Positions 8,502 to 16,736 of a DNA stretch of 42,210 nucleotides are shown here, piece after piece. The translations under genes and the position numbers were made by a program. The notes below the pieces were generated by a model. That model was not told the DNA's origin and did not search any database. It saw only the letters and a program-made list of their open reading frames with translations. The number at the start of each line of letters is the position of its first letter. Within the stretch, counting starts at the first letter, position 1. The DNA comes from a virus: IMG/VR virus record IMGVR_UViG_3300048999_000012, positions 1 through 42,210 of that record; one strand, written 5' to 3'.

Positions 8502-9215
8502 GTGGGTTCCTTCCTGGTGTTCGAGGTCGCCCTCGTCGGTGTTGGCACCGTCGTTGTCGTCGGTGTTCTCGTCGGTGTTGTCACCGTCGTTGTCGCCGTC
8601 AGAGTGCGCGGCGTTGTCGGTTGCAGCGCTGTCCAGCGCGGCTCCGATCAGGTAGTTGACGACATCCTTCTGCTCCTGCGAGAGCGTGTTGTAGATGTCG
8701 GCGACCGTCTGGTTGGCGTGCTCGATCTCTTCCGCGTCGAACTCCTTGTCGGCGTGTTCGAGAGGGAGACCGAAGCTGATGAGCGCCGCGTCGTCCAGTT
8801 CGTCGAACGAACCGTCAGCGTGAGCGATCGTCACGTTCTCGATGAACGCGCCCGGGTTGGCACCAGCGAGGCACAGACTGACCTCACGAATGACGCCGTG
8901 GAACACCTGCTTCGAACGCTCCACCAATTGGTTGGCGAAGATCGAAAGCGCGCTGATGTCCTTGTGCTCGACGAGGGCCTTGGCGTTCTTGCCGGAAGCG
9001 GTGTCGTTGAAGAAACCGTAACCGTAAACGCCGTCCTCACGAACCTCGAGCAGCGTGTGACCGAGGACATTCCCCGGCTCCTTGTGGCCGTGTTGCCACA
9101 CCAGCGGAACCTGCATGCCGTCCATGTGCTTGAACGCTTCGGGCATGATGGTGCGGCCGTCGGAGCACTTGAGATTGGCCTTGGTGACGTAGCCACTGAA
9201 GTCAGCTACTGTCAT
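7167..9215 (-). CDS. Prohead protease-major capsid protein fusion
   Basis: One 682-residue frame contains an HK97-type prohead protease region (about 1-150), an acidic Asp/Asn/Glu linker (about 203-237) and an HK97-fold capsid protein (239-682). In the protease, the catalytic candidates are H42 or H44 in WQHGHKEPGN and a Ser at 88 or 91 in ISALSIFANQ, followed by REVSLCLAGANPGAF, typical of the S78-like family. The capsid part has the IETEEIARAIL-like spine helix (EEEIARAILIGDG) and a C-terminal Ig-like module (about 610-682). An internal start gives the capsid alone (see 7167-8501). The gene overlaps its upstream neighbour as ATGA. The acidic segment may act as scaffold. Confidence 0.9.
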   Translation of the reverse strand: MTVADFSGYVTKANLKCSDGRTIMPEAFKHMDGMQVPLVWQHGHKEPGNVLGHTLLEVREDGVYGYGFFNDTASGKNAKALVEHKDISALSIFANQLVERSKQVFHGVIREVSLCLAGANPGAFIENVTIAHADGSFDELDDAALISFGLPLEHADKEFDAEEIEHANQTVADIYNTLSQEQKDVVNYLIGAALDSAATDNAAHSDGDNDGDNTDENTDDNDGANTDEGDLEHQEGTHMNVFESQGAGGGQQGGTLQHSVSREDVRGIIQSMIKTGGTLSHAVEQYALSHGIENLDLLFPDAKTITNTPEFDKRRTEWVAGVLGGTSKTPFAKVKSLVADITMDEARALGYIKGNLKKEEFFSLSARETGPTTIYKKQKLDRDDVIDITDFDIVAWMKAEMRLMLEEEIARAILIGDGRPVEDPNNAGQPNPDKIKDPAAATSGDGLRSILHEHELYATTITAPIANDSTAYQGLVEEIMLGMEFYKGTGTPTFYTTRKTLTKMLLSKDSMGRRLWRTAADLAAEMGVDSIVPVEVMEGEAANGLVGIIVNLSDYNVGTNRGGEVTFFDDFDIDYNQLKYLGETRLSGALVKIKSALIVRSVASGTTLVKPTAPTFVNSTGVVTIPTQTGTIYKNKDTGATLTAGAQSALAVGATLNVHAVPASSSYYFENSEVDDWSFTRS

Positions 9216-9811
9216 TTTGACCGACTCCTTCCATTGATGGTTTTGGAGCTGACTCCGACGGAGCCGCCATGTTTCTTTCGAGCAGATGCTGCTGCATCCG
9301 CTTGGGCTTTGAACTCTTTGATCTTCGCTTCGAGGTCTACGACCTTAGCTTTGAGATCGGCAAGTTGCTTTTCGGGAGTATCGCCCTTGTGTTTCTCGTA
9401 GTAAGCCTTGGCTCGCTTGGCCGCGTCGGCCTTTTGCTTTGCCGTGAGCTTAGACGAGGATCCACCCTTCGCCGTGGTCGACTGACTCGAGCTTTTGGCA
9501 GCTGGAGTGCTGGTCGGCTTGACGCCTGATCGAGCTTTTGCCGCGGCGACCATCGCTTGCAGAGTTTCTCGCAAGCGAGCGATACGATTCTCGAAAGCAG
9601 CAACCTGCGCTTCGACTTCACGTCGATGCTGAGCACGAGTCTTGACCTTCGGCTTGGCCACCACAGCTTTCTTTACTGCCGTGGCTCGGGCTATCGCCGT
9701 TTTGTTGACTGGCGCCGGCGGCTTTATGACTCCGGTAGCTCGACCCTTTAGCTGTCTGGTTCGAAGGTAGTACTCGTGCGCCTTTTGAGGGTTGTACGGC
9801 AGATCAGCCAT
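9212..9811 (-). CDS. Lys/Ala-rich coiled-coil head protein of unknown function
   Basis: This 199-residue protein starts MADLPYNPQKAHEYYLRTR, an N-terminus I recall from proteins between portal and protease in related phages. The rest is basic and low in complexity, with a coiled-coil segment (about 60-95), a Ser/Thr/Lys linker (about 97-125) and a second predicted coiled coil (about 145-175). It lies between portal and protease-capsid genes, overlapping both (8 bases with the portal, ATGA with the fusion). A scaffold-like or internal head role is plausible; no enzymatic motif is seen. Confidence 0.7.
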   Translation of the reverse strand: MADLPYNPQKAHEYYLRTRQLKGRATGVIKPPAPVNKTAIARATAVKKAVVAKPKVKTRAQHRREVEAQVAAFENRIARLRETLQAMVAAAKARSGVKPTSTPAAKSSSQSTTAKGGSSSKLTAKQKADAAKRAKAYYEKHKGDTPEKQLADLKAKVVDLEAKIKEFKAQADAAASARKKHGGSVGVSSKTINGRSRSK

Positions 9812-11132
9812 TGGTTACACCCAGATCAGCGAACACCCCGTCCAAACTGGCGTTGAGGCTCGCAAAGGCGTCTTGCATGACCGGATCGGCTGCCCCATTT
9901 GCCGGTTGATCGGCTGGGTTCTGCTGCGTGGCTGTGTCGGTTGGCTGCGGCATGTTGCTGTTTCGGAGTTGATCAGCCTTCGGATCCCGCGAGGGGCGAA
10001 CACCGATGAACTGACGGATCTCGTTGGAAGACAAGATCTCATTCCGAGTGAACTTGTCCGCGATCTCCGCGATGTCGTTGATCGGGACGAGCTTGAACGG
10101 GTCTCGGTAAGCCAGGATCGATTGTTTCTGAGAACGAGCCGTCTTGGTCAAGAAGGATCGTCTCATGGCTTCGACAATGGCGTTGAGAATCGGTTCGACG
10201 GTCCTGTTGTGGTAGTTCAGCATGACCTTCTCGTCGGCCGTTCCGTTCATCACCTCTTCGGTCAAACCAAGCTGGCCGTAAACCATGGCTGTGAGATACT
10301 CGATCTCCTTCAGCAGGTTGTTCTCGGCCGGTCGGTTGAGCTGAGTGATCTTCTCGGTTCCATCCGTGTAGGCGATGCCGTACTGGCTGCCTTTCAGCTG
10401 GAACTCGATGTCCTTGCGTCGTTGCTCGGCTGCCTCTCGGCGGGCGGCGGACTTGATGACGTAAGGAAGCTGAATGATCATGTCGAGTTTGCCCGACGCA
10501 GCCACCTCATCGACCTGGTCCAGAAGATTGAGCTTCCGAATCAGTCGCTGAAGCATCGAATTCTGCTCGTTCATGACCGGATATAGCGGGTTCTCAACAA
10601 TCGCGACCAAACTCTTCGCAAGCGTTATGTCCTCCCGAATACCCTTGTCCGGATGATCGTTGTAGACCTCAGCCTTGATGTGCCGGGGGTACCAGTTGAT
10701 GATTCTGCCGACACGCATCGTGTTGATGTCGTATCCACCCGAAACTTTGGGGTCTAGCGTCGTGTCGACAGGAACGATCGCGGCCACGCCCTTGTCAAGC
10801 GTCGTGTATGCGATGTCTTGGAGAAATGCAGACGCAGCTTGGTCGAGGTTTGCTTCTACCCGCAAGCAGTTGTTCAGATTGCTTGGAATCTCCTCGAGAA
10901 AACGATCTTCATCGTCAACTCGGACGTGCCGAATCGTTGCCGAAGCAACGTCGATACTGATACGAGTCAGGATGGAACTGACGATCGAGCGCTCATTCGT
11001 CCAATTCGTTCGCTGCACATGTGGACGGCCCTCGAAGCTTGCACTTCCGTAACTGAACTGGTTTGTTACTTCCAGATCAGGACGAGCGAAGGCATTCCAC
11101 GCGTGCGACAACCGATCCATGAATTTGCCCAT
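9804..11132 (-). CDS. Portal protein (HK97/SPP1-type)
   Basis: The 442-residue product has the features of phage portal proteins: an N-terminal MGKFMDRLSHAWNAF helix, a WTNERSIVSSILTRISIDVAS segment, a long central region, TYGQLGLTEEVMNG-like motif (VYGQLGLTEEVMNGTADE), and a Pro/Asn/Gln-rich C-terminus. The portal forms the dodecameric ring at the capsid vertex through which DNA is packaged. It lies two genes after the terminase large subunit, and its start is preceded by GGAAGGAGGTGACTC at 11133-11147. The acidic clip residues cannot be assigned by eye. Confidence 0.9.
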   Translation of the reverse strand: MGKFMDRLSHAWNAFARPDLEVTNQFSYGSASFEGRPHVQRTNWTNERSIVSSILTRISIDVASATIRHVRVDDEDRFLEEIPSNLNNCLRVEANLDQAASAFLQDIAYTTLDKGVAAIVPVDTTLDPKVSGGYDINTMRVGRIINWYPRHIKAEVYNDHPDKGIREDITLAKSLVAIVENPLYPVMNEQNSMLQRLIRKLNLLDQVDEVAASGKLDMIIQLPYVIKSAARREAAEQRRKDIEFQLKGSQYGIAYTDGTEKITQLNRPAENNLLKEIEYLTAMVYGQLGLTEEVMNGTADEKVMLNYHNRTVEPILNAIVEAMRRSFLTKTARSQKQSILAYRDPFKLVPINDIAEIADKFTRNEILSSNEIRQFIGVRPSRDPKADQLRNSNMPQPTDTATQQNPADQPANGAADPVMQDAFASLNASLDGVFADLGVTNG

Positions 11133-11165
11133 GAGTCACCTCCTTCCTGAGCGATTAGTGGTTGA

Positions 11166-11336
11166 TCAGTGCTCGCTGGCGTTCCACTTGTCGCCACCGT
11201 GTTGATCAAGGAGCTCCTTGATCGTGGTTTTGCCGGGCTGGATCAGATTCTTCTGACCCTCGAGCTCGCGCTGTTTGTTGCCGGCATGCACGAGCTCATC
11301 GAGACTCGGCTTTTCGGCGCCTACGAACTCTGTCAT
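11166..11336 (-). CDS. Small 56-residue protein between terminase and portal
   Basis: A short frame from ATG 11336 overlaps the terminase stop (GAATGACAG) and encodes a charged 56-residue protein beginning MTEFVGAEKPSLDEL and ending in a KELLDQHGG..WNASEH pattern. Tight coupling to the terminase gene and codon pattern support it. I do not recognise a family, and no motif is visible. It may be structural or may modulate packaging; this is only suggested by position. Confidence 0.65.
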   Translation of the reverse strand: MTEFVGAEKPSLDELVHAGNKQRELEGQKNLIQPGKTTIKELLDQHGGDKWNASEH

Positions 11337-13081
11337 TCGAAAGCCTCCTTGTGGGCCTTGTAAGCGACGTAAGCATCCATCATGGCTGCCACGTTGTCGA
11401 TCTTCTCGTCTTGCCGGCGCTTTAGAAGCTTCCGGTTGCCGTTGGTGTCCTCCAAGGTGATGGCATTACCCATCGTGAAGGTCATCAAGGCTTCGTCGAA
11501 TATGAGCATCCGCTCCGAAGCAAGAATCTTGAGTTCACCCAAGGGGACCGATTCGGTCCGAGCACCCTGAATTACTTTCTCGATGTAGTACGGCCCATTC
11601 TCGGCTTCCCAACGAGTGACGAATTCTTTTGCGTTGTATGGATCGAACCCAAACGATCGAACATCATACTCAAATTCTTGAATATGACGCTCTACATCGT
11701 CGTAGACCTCTCCGCCCACGTCAAGAACGGTGCCACTCATAACGTGAAGGCTGCCTTCTTTGATGAATTCGTCATACTTAGCCCTAAGCGCACCCGGAAG
11801 TTTCATCAGAGTCAACTCAGTAATGTAGCTCCGAGTCTTAACACCGAATTTTTCACCGCGCAATGGAAAGAGAAACGTGAACGCGCAGAAGTCATCACCC
11901 ATAGACAGGTCGGCGCCCAGAGAACAAGGCATACCCCAGAACTTCTGGGGGCGATGAGGTAGAGTCTCCTCATACGTGAAGAAGTAGGTATAGCCTTCCA
12001 TCGGAATACCAAACCGCTTGGCCAGGATATCATTCCGAGAGGCCGGCGCCTTCTCTGCCCGTTCAACATCGAGCTGATATGTCTCGTAAGTGACGGTCTT
12101 GCCGATGTTCGGGTTAGCCTTTGGCCACATCGCCGGATCGGCAACCTCCTCAAGTTCGTCCAGCTTGTAATGCCAGATCGAAATATGAGGGGCGTTGTAC
12201 TCACCCTTGAGAATGTCTGCGAGCTCCATTTTGATGGTGTCGCCGGAACCATTTCGCACAGTTCCCTCTGAGCTAATGGCCACAATCAAGTAATCGTCAA
12301 GCTTAGAAGCACCCTGTTCGACGGCACCAACAACATCCTCGCGTAGATCTCCTGAGAGCCATTCGTCAATCGTCGAAACCTTCGGGCGCAAACCCTGAAG
12401 TTTGTTGATTGCCATGGGACGAATCTCGAGGAGCGAACCGGTTAGGAAGTTCTCGACGCCTTTCTTTGTCGAGGCCAACTTAACGCGGTTGGCTCTTGAT
12501 CCGGTTGTGTTCTGCAAAGATCCCTCTGTCAGAAACCGAAACAGAGGCCCGCGTGCGCGCGTGATAGAAGTACGGATAGGTGACATAACTTCGTCAGCCT
12601 GCTTCATTGTCGGCGCAGTTGTGATCTGATGGGTGGTCGAAGTGTCGACATTCAAGAAATAGTTCTGAATGAGCGAAGCATACATCGACTTAGCAGCACC
12701 TCGAGCGACGATCAAATACTGCTTAGTCGTCAATCGCTTCTTGACGCGCTTCTCTACATAGTGACCACTTGCCCCATTCTTACCTGGGACGTAAACTTGG
12801 CGATCAACGAAGTAGAACCAACCAAATATCTGCTCGGCCCATACCTTGAAGCTATCTAGCAAGTGTAAATCTGCACCATCGGTAAGTGTGAGCTCACCTT
12901 CGGCGTACAGAATAAAACCTTCAATCGCTTGATCGTCGTAGTAGATGTTCGGGTTCGCGATGAGAGCGTCGATCCGGTTCATCTCCATTGCGATCTCCCG
13001 ATTTACCGGAATTTCGCCACGAATAACCGCATCACGGAACCGACCGTAATAGATCGGCGTCGCGGTGTTCGACAGTCCCAT
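11333..13081 (-). CDS. terL: Terminase large subunit
   Basis: This 582-residue ATP-driven packaging motor cuts concatemeric DNA and pumps it through the portal. Motifs visible are an atypical Walker A, VARGAAKSM (about 131-139), a Walker B-like segment STIDEW followed by the acidic pair, and nuclease-domain acidic residues in GADLSMGDD, GFDPYNAKEF and DEKIDNVAAMMDAY. The architecture fits the Terminase_1/YmfN-like family. ATG 13081 is preceded by GGAGGG. The gene is followed by a coupled 56-aa ORF and the portal gene. Confidence 0.93.
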   Translation of the reverse strand: MGLSNTATPIYYGRFRDAVIRGEIPVNREIAMEMNRIDALIANPNIYYDDQAIEGFILYAEGELTLTDGADLHLLDSFKVWAEQIFGWFYFVDRQVYVPGKNGASGHYVEKRVKKRLTTKQYLIVARGAAKSMYASLIQNYFLNVDTSTTHQITTAPTMKQADEVMSPIRTSITRARGPLFRFLTEGSLQNTTGSRANRVKLASTKKGVENFLTGSLLEIRPMAINKLQGLRPKVSTIDEWLSGDLREDVVGAVEQGASKLDDYLIVAISSEGTVRNGSGDTIKMELADILKGEYNAPHISIWHYKLDELEEVADPAMWPKANPNIGKTVTYETYQLDVERAEKAPASRNDILAKRFGIPMEGYTYFFTYEETLPHRPQKFWGMPCSLGADLSMGDDFCAFTFLFPLRGEKFGVKTRSYITELTLMKLPGALRAKYDEFIKEGSLHVMSGTVLDVGGEVYDDVERHIQEFEYDVRSFGFDPYNAKEFVTRWEAENGPYYIEKVIQGARTESVPLGELKILASERMLIFDEALMTFTMGNAITLEDTNGNRKLLKRRQDEKIDNVAAMMDAYVAYKAHKEAFE

Positions 13082-13095
13082 CGCTACCCTCCCTT

Positions 13096-14610
13096 CTACT
13101 TCGCCTTCTTGACTGCTTCGTCAACGAGAGTGCGAGCCTTGGTCTTGACTGCCTGATCGGCAGACTGCTTCCCCGTATCGATCAGAAGTTTGGCGACGAA
13201 CTCCTTCGACTTCTGGATTCGAGTCTTGTCGAGCCCGCCAGAGAGCTTCGAGAATTCTTGCTCCAGTCTCATTCGATCCAGAGCGTCACGAAGCTCCTGG
13301 TTGCTCAGAATCTTGGTGGTCTTCTGGGTCTTGACGCGAGTCTTGATGTCTCCGACTCGAGCAGCATCATGTGAAGTCGCCTCGGTTTGACGAGACTTCT
13401 TGTGTTGACCCCACTTCATGCCCTTGACACCGTGGTGTTCGAGGACAGCCTCGAGATCGGTGCCCCGTTGGATATCGGACATTGCGACCTCCAGTTCGTC
13501 ATCGGCCCACGACTTCAGCTGGAACGTAGGGCCGTCGGAATCGCTCGTCCAGAGAGCGATCTTGTCGAACTCCACACCATTGAAACCGAAGTCTCGAGTA
13601 TCCGGCTTGGCCGGCGTCTCGGGATAGCCCAGCGTCAGGTGTGGTGTCCACTGATCGTACTGCGTGGCTGATTGATAGGCGGTACTGATGTCCCTATCTA
13701 CCAGAAGATTGGTTCGGAACCGATCCAACAGCTTGTTGTTGATTCCCTTGTCGAAGAACAAGACATCTGCTTCTTGAGCACCGAGTGTTCCCCGGCGATC
13801 GACAGACATCCAGAACCGATGGAGTTGGGACGCAGCGTGTTGGATGAACAGCGAAACATTTTGGATCTGTTCCGGCGACCAGTCAACCTGACCCAAATAA
13901 AGCAGAGTCATATGAGGAACCGGCTCGCTTGAAACTTTCCAAACGTAGTCATCCTCCCGGGGGATGGCAACTACGACAAGTTCCAGACGGGAAGGGTCGG
14001 CATGCTTCACGTTGTCGAACGTGTACTCCATCTTGGACAAACCTCCCCAAACAGGATCTTTCTTTCCGCTTTTCGATTCCTCGACAACTTTGAAACCGAG
14101 CTTCTCGTAGATATGACGAGCATCAGGAGAGTTTCCGGGAACCTCGAGGGTCAACTTCTTGAAGCCCTCCTTGCTTCCGAATTCTTCAGATGCTTTCATC
14201 ACCGCTGTGGCATAGCCCTTACCGCGAGCCGATTTGTCTATACCCAACCAAGAAAGGTATAACTCATCTTTGCTTCGCTTTTGGACTGCAGCATCGCCGA
14301 CGGCTTTGCCGTCTTTGTCTTTGATGGTGAAGTAGGCGGCACTAGCGAATTCTTTTCGATAGGCCTCGCTGTGCCGACCTAACCATTCATTCAGGCGATT
14401 CGGCGGGGACTGCGATAGGGTGATCTTCTCACCTTTGGCTGTCGTCCGTTCAATCGTCGATGGACCGAGCTGTTGGAGAACAGAAGCAGGGCGCTCCTTA
14501 TGAACGCCCCACTTCATCCCCTTGACGCCGAAATGCAGAAGCTCTTCGCTATCCAAATGCTCGGCGATCAAGTCCAGGAGAGATCCGTATTCCTTCTCGA
14601 GATCAATCAC
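13096..14610 (-). CDS. GNAT acetyltransferase plus 2H phosphoesterase fusion with two HxGVKGMKWG tags
   Basis: This 504-residue protein is a rare fusion. Residues 26-35 read HFGVKGMKWG, a tag I recall from diverse phage proteins. Residues about 55-197 form a GNAT N-acetyltransferase-like domain, with the acetyl-CoA loop SARGKGYATAVM (127-138) and IYEKLGFKVV. Residues about 205-370 form a 2H phosphoesterase (LigT/CPDase-like) domain with two HxT motifs, PHMTLLYLG (H233) and PHLTLGYP (H324). A second tag, HHGVKGMKWG, lies at 392-401, followed by a basic helical tail. 2H enzymes hydrolyse cyclic or 2'-5' linked nucleotides; the anti-CBASS protein Acb1 belongs to this superfamily. The place in the head block and the tags suggest it is packaged in the virion and delivered to the host, which is an inference. 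It starts at GTG 14610, overlapping the upstream stop. Confidence 0.82.
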   Translation of the reverse strand: MIDLEKEYGSLLDLIAEHLDSEELLHFGVKGMKWGVHKERPASVLQQLGPSTIERTTAKGEKITLSQSPPNRLNEWLGRHSEAYRKEFASAAYFTIKDKDGKAVGDAAVQKRSKDELYLSWLGIDKSARGKGYATAVMKASEEFGSKEGFKKLTLEVPGNSPDARHIYEKLGFKVVEESKSGKKDPVWGGLSKMEYTFDNVKHADPSRLELVVVAIPREDDYVWKVSSEPVPHMTLLYLGQVDWSPEQIQNVSLFIQHAASQLHRFWMSVDRRGTLGAQEADVLFFDKGINNKLLDRFRTNLLVDRDISTAYQSATQYDQWTPHLTLGYPETPAKPDTRDFGFNGVEFDKIALWTSDSDGPTFQLKSWADDELEVAMSDIQRGTDLEAVLEHHGVKGMKWGQHKKSRQTEATSHDAARVGDIKTRVKTQKTTKILSNQELRDALDRMRLEQEFSKLSGGLDKTRIQKSKEFVAKLLIDTGKQSADQAVKTKARTLVDEAVKKAK

Positions 14611-14977
14611 TGACGATCACCGGATCAGGATCCGTCCAAATGGTGTGCTCCACGTAAACGTTGAGACGCCATTCGTGTTCTTGGATCTGTTGCTTCATGG
14701 CCTCGATCAGGTAAGACGTCTGCGGTGGATCGAAAAGCATCTTGACCCGCAACTGGACGTATGTCTTGACCGCGTTGAGTCGAGGGTCGGTACCGAGGAA
14801 GGTGTCCCACGTGTCTGCTTTGTCCTCGATCATGAAGCCCTCGGCGGGACCCACCCCGAGCTGTGTCAGAGTGGAGAACGCCGAGTTGATGTAGATCAGA
14901 ATGTCAGGATCGAAGACTTCGTAAGCCTCGTCGATGCCAAGATTCTTCTTGATGCTAGTGAGGATGCTGTCGGTCAT
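14603..14977 (-). CDS. Head-tail connector (gp6/Gp15-like adaptor)
   Basis: This 124-residue helical protein begins MTDSILTSIKKNLGI and has a YEVFDPDILIYINSAFSTLTQLGVG segment, the typical helix pattern of phage gp6-like head-tail connector proteins, where a first helix is followed by D-x-I-x-x-x-I-N-x-A. Such proteins form a ring below the portal. It has an excellent ribosome site (GAGGAGGTGA) before ATG 14977. It is unusual in lying upstream of the terminase rather than after the capsid gene. Confidence 0.78.
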   Translation of the reverse strand: MTDSILTSIKKNLGIDEAYEVFDPDILIYINSAFSTLTQLGVGPAEGFMIEDKADTWDTFLGTDPRLNAVKTYVQLRVKMLFDPPQTSYLIEAMKQQIQEHEWRLNVYVEHTIWTDPDPVIVSD

Positions 14978-15018
14978 GTGGTCACCTCCTCAGGTACCTA
15001 CCATTTTGACGGTTGTGG

Positions 15019-15771
15019 TCAGCTGGTCTTGGCGCCACGGATGGCGTCGACGATCGCCTTGAGGCCGGCGTTGACCTCGGACCGAATGGTCGAGCCGGTG
15101 CCCGATCCGGTCTTGTAGAAGCGAGCCCAGTACCGATCGTTGCCTTCCTCGACACCCTTGGCGATGGACTCTTCGAACTCGGCCTTGCTGTTGAACAGAG
15201 CCATGATGGCCTCCCAATCATCGGTGGGTACGGTGGGCTTGGCTGGCGTCGTTCCGCGAAGGAAGATGCCGTACCAGGTCTGGACCTCCGCAAGGAGGTC
15301 GTTGAAGATTCGATCGATGTACGGTCCGGCACAGTCTGTCGACTTCCAGTGATGATGGACGAAGACATTCTCGCGAGTCGGAGCGGCCTTGATCACGTGG
15401 ACGAAAAGCCAGCCGGCGAGTCGAGCGCCAGAGCGCCATGTGACTGGGTCGACCTCCCAGTTGGGGGCGAGAGTCTTGTCTGCCATCTCGATCGAGATCG
15501 AGTAGCAGTTGCCCTGCGTGTTCCCCGTGGCCCAGGCGTACTCGTTGACGTCGACATACTGCCCGATGCGGCCGGCGCTGTCCGACTGGAAGTGAGCCGA
15601 AGCCGGCCGAGTCTTCCAGACTTCCAGAATGCCAGCCAATGACAGACGTCCACCGTTGTGGTGGAAAGTCACCGACGTCTTCTTGTACTTGCTGTGCGTG
15701 ACGTGACCGGTTCGACTGAGTGCATCGATGTAGTTGGCGACCGGCTGGTCGTAAGCAATCGTGGCAGTCAC
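15019..15771 (-). CDS. Endolysin: N-acetylmuramoyl-L-alanine amidase (Amidase_2/PGRP type)
   Basis: The 250-residue lysis enzyme should cleave the amide bond between MurNAc and the stem peptide. The amidase domain (about 1-160) has FHHNGG (H37/H38), a catalytic-site pattern NCYSISIEMAD and HHHWKSTDCAGPYI, which supply the zinc ligands (H38 or H37, one His of 139-141, and C147). Residues about 180-250 form a helical C-terminal region that could bind the wall or oligomerise. The start is GTG 15771, overlapping the preceding stop and following AGGAGG. It is encoded in the packaging block, about 20 kb away from the holins. Confidence 0.9.
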   Translation of the reverse strand: MTATIAYDQPVANYIDALSRTGHVTHSKYKKTSVTFHHNGGRLSLAGILEVWKTRPASAHFQSDSAGRIGQYVDVNEYAWATGNTQGNCYSISIEMADKTLAPNWEVDPVTWRSGARLAGWLFVHVIKAAPTRENVFVHHHWKSTDCAGPYIDRIFNDLLAEVQTWYGIFLRGTTPAKPTVPTDDWEAIMALFNSKAEFEESIAKGVEEGNDRYWARFYKTGSGTGSTIRSEVNAGLKAIVDAIRGAKTS

Positions 15772-15920
15772 TCGTCCTCCTCGAAGTCACTCGGCGGCAG
15801 CTCGGTCAGATCACCAGAGCCGTCGTGCGTCTCTCGTTCGAGAGCAGCCGGCACATCGGTGTCGTCGTGGCTCTCGGCGACGCTGTCGTTGATGAGGGCC
15901 TCGATGTTGTTGATACCCAT
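15768..15920 (-). CDS. Acidic 50-residue protein of unknown function
   Basis: A 50-codon frame from ATG 15920, with AAGGAGGACC before it, ends by overlapping the amidase GTG start. The product is strongly acidic (ends SDFEEDE), with no Cys and no membrane segment. The tight coupling with the amidase suggests coexpression. I do not recognise it; a regulator of the endolysin or a DNA-mimic-like protein is possible only by composition. Confidence 0.6.
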   Translation of the reverse strand: MGINNIEALINDSVAESHDDTDVPAALERETHDGSGDLTELPPSDFEEDE

Positions 15921-15937
15921 GGTCCTCCTTCCGTTGG

Positions 15938-16354
15938 TCACCAGAGTTTCGTGTCCCCACGTTTACGCTCAACAAGCGGTTTTGGGAGTTGCCTCTCGTC
16001 TCCGTAGTGAATAGCGTTGTGGGTCGTGTGGCAGGTTGTGATGAGGAACTCCGGATCGAGAATGCTGAGATTTCCCTCGAACACATCTTCCGGTTCCATT
16101 GGATTCATGTGGTGAACGTACAACCGATTATGAATCTCGTAGCCATCAACCCCAAGATCACAACCATTGTCTCGGAGAATGACGTGTTGGCGGATTCTTT
16201 TCCACTCAGCAGAGGCATAAAACATCTGATTGATGTAGCGATCGAACCCAAAGGTTTGATCACCAACCCCACCTCTTAATGCGAGGTACTTGAATCGCTC
16301 TTCGAAGGTCGAGGACTTGATCAGTTCTGAATAAGTCCTAATCTTCGTAGTCAT
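15938..16354 (-). CDS. HNH endonuclease of the terminase-associated type
   Basis: This 138-residue HNH nuclease has RDNGCDLG, then HHMNPM, then a long spacer and a TTCHTTHNAIHYG end, which provide the HNH metal-binding His and Asn residues. Such HNH proteins sit next to terminase genes in many siphoviruses (for example HK97 gp74) and assist packaging-linked cleavage. I chose ATG 16354, giving MTTKIRTYSEL, because it gives the family-like N-terminus and overlaps the upstream gene; ATG 16390 would add 12 residues. It is not an intein or free-standing homing enzyme by context. Confidence 0.85.
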   Translation of the reverse strand: MTTKIRTYSELIKSSTFEERFKYLALRGGVGDQTFGFDRYINQMFYASAEWKRIRQHVILRDNGCDLGVDGYEIHNRLYVHHMNPMEPEDVFEGNLSILDPEFLITTCHTTHNAIHYGDERQLPKPLVERKRGDTKLW

Positions 16355-16691
16355 CGTAGTCCTCCGGCGCCGGAAGCCCTTGATACCCACGCATAGCGTT
16401 CAACGCGTCGGCAATAAGCTCTTCTTGGCGCTGCTGCGAAGCCATGAGTTCGATCTTGGCTTGAGTCAACAGATTCTCGTTTCGCAGACGCTCTTGTTCG
16501 AGGTACTCGCGCGAGGAACCAAGCTTCAGAAAATGTGTAACCTCCTGCGCGGAGGCTGTGCCGGCTTCCATTCGCTTCTCAGCGAGGTCGTAGGCCAGCG
16601 AAACCATCTGATTCTCTCGAGCCTGAGGAGTCGTAGCGGGTGGCCGCGGATTGCGAGGAGCTTCGTCATCACTTCTTCGACGCGCAACCAT
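16338..16691 (-). CDS. Candidate terminase small subunit
   Basis: This 117-residue protein begins MVARRRSDDEAPRNPRP and contains TTPQARENQMVSLAYDLAE and a Q(E)VTHFLKLGSSREYLEQE helix. I recall this as a conserved small protein preceding HNH and large terminase genes in Gram-positive phages. The place in the order, the DNA-binding-like basic N-terminus and the helical core fit a small terminase that recognises packaging sites. No direct motif proves it. The ATG at 16691 follows AAGGAG. It overlaps the HNH gene by 17 bases. Confidence 0.5.
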   Translation of the reverse strand: MVARRRSDDEAPRNPRPPATTPQARENQMVSLAYDLAEKRMEAGTASAQEVTHFLKLGSSREYLEQERLRNENLLTQAKIELMASQQRQEELIADALNAMRGYQGLPAPEDYDDYED

Positions 16692-16736
16692 ACTTTAACT
16701 CCTTCCCAGTCGAGTACCGAGGTAGTTTGTTTGAGG

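Noticed and set aside
7140-9401. A 753-residue plus-strand open frame opposite the protease-capsid gene
   Set aside because: It is the reverse-strand shadow of a GC-rich gene: no ribosome site, repetitive Val/Arg/Gly/Leu composition, and the minus-strand gene has clear HK97 motifs.
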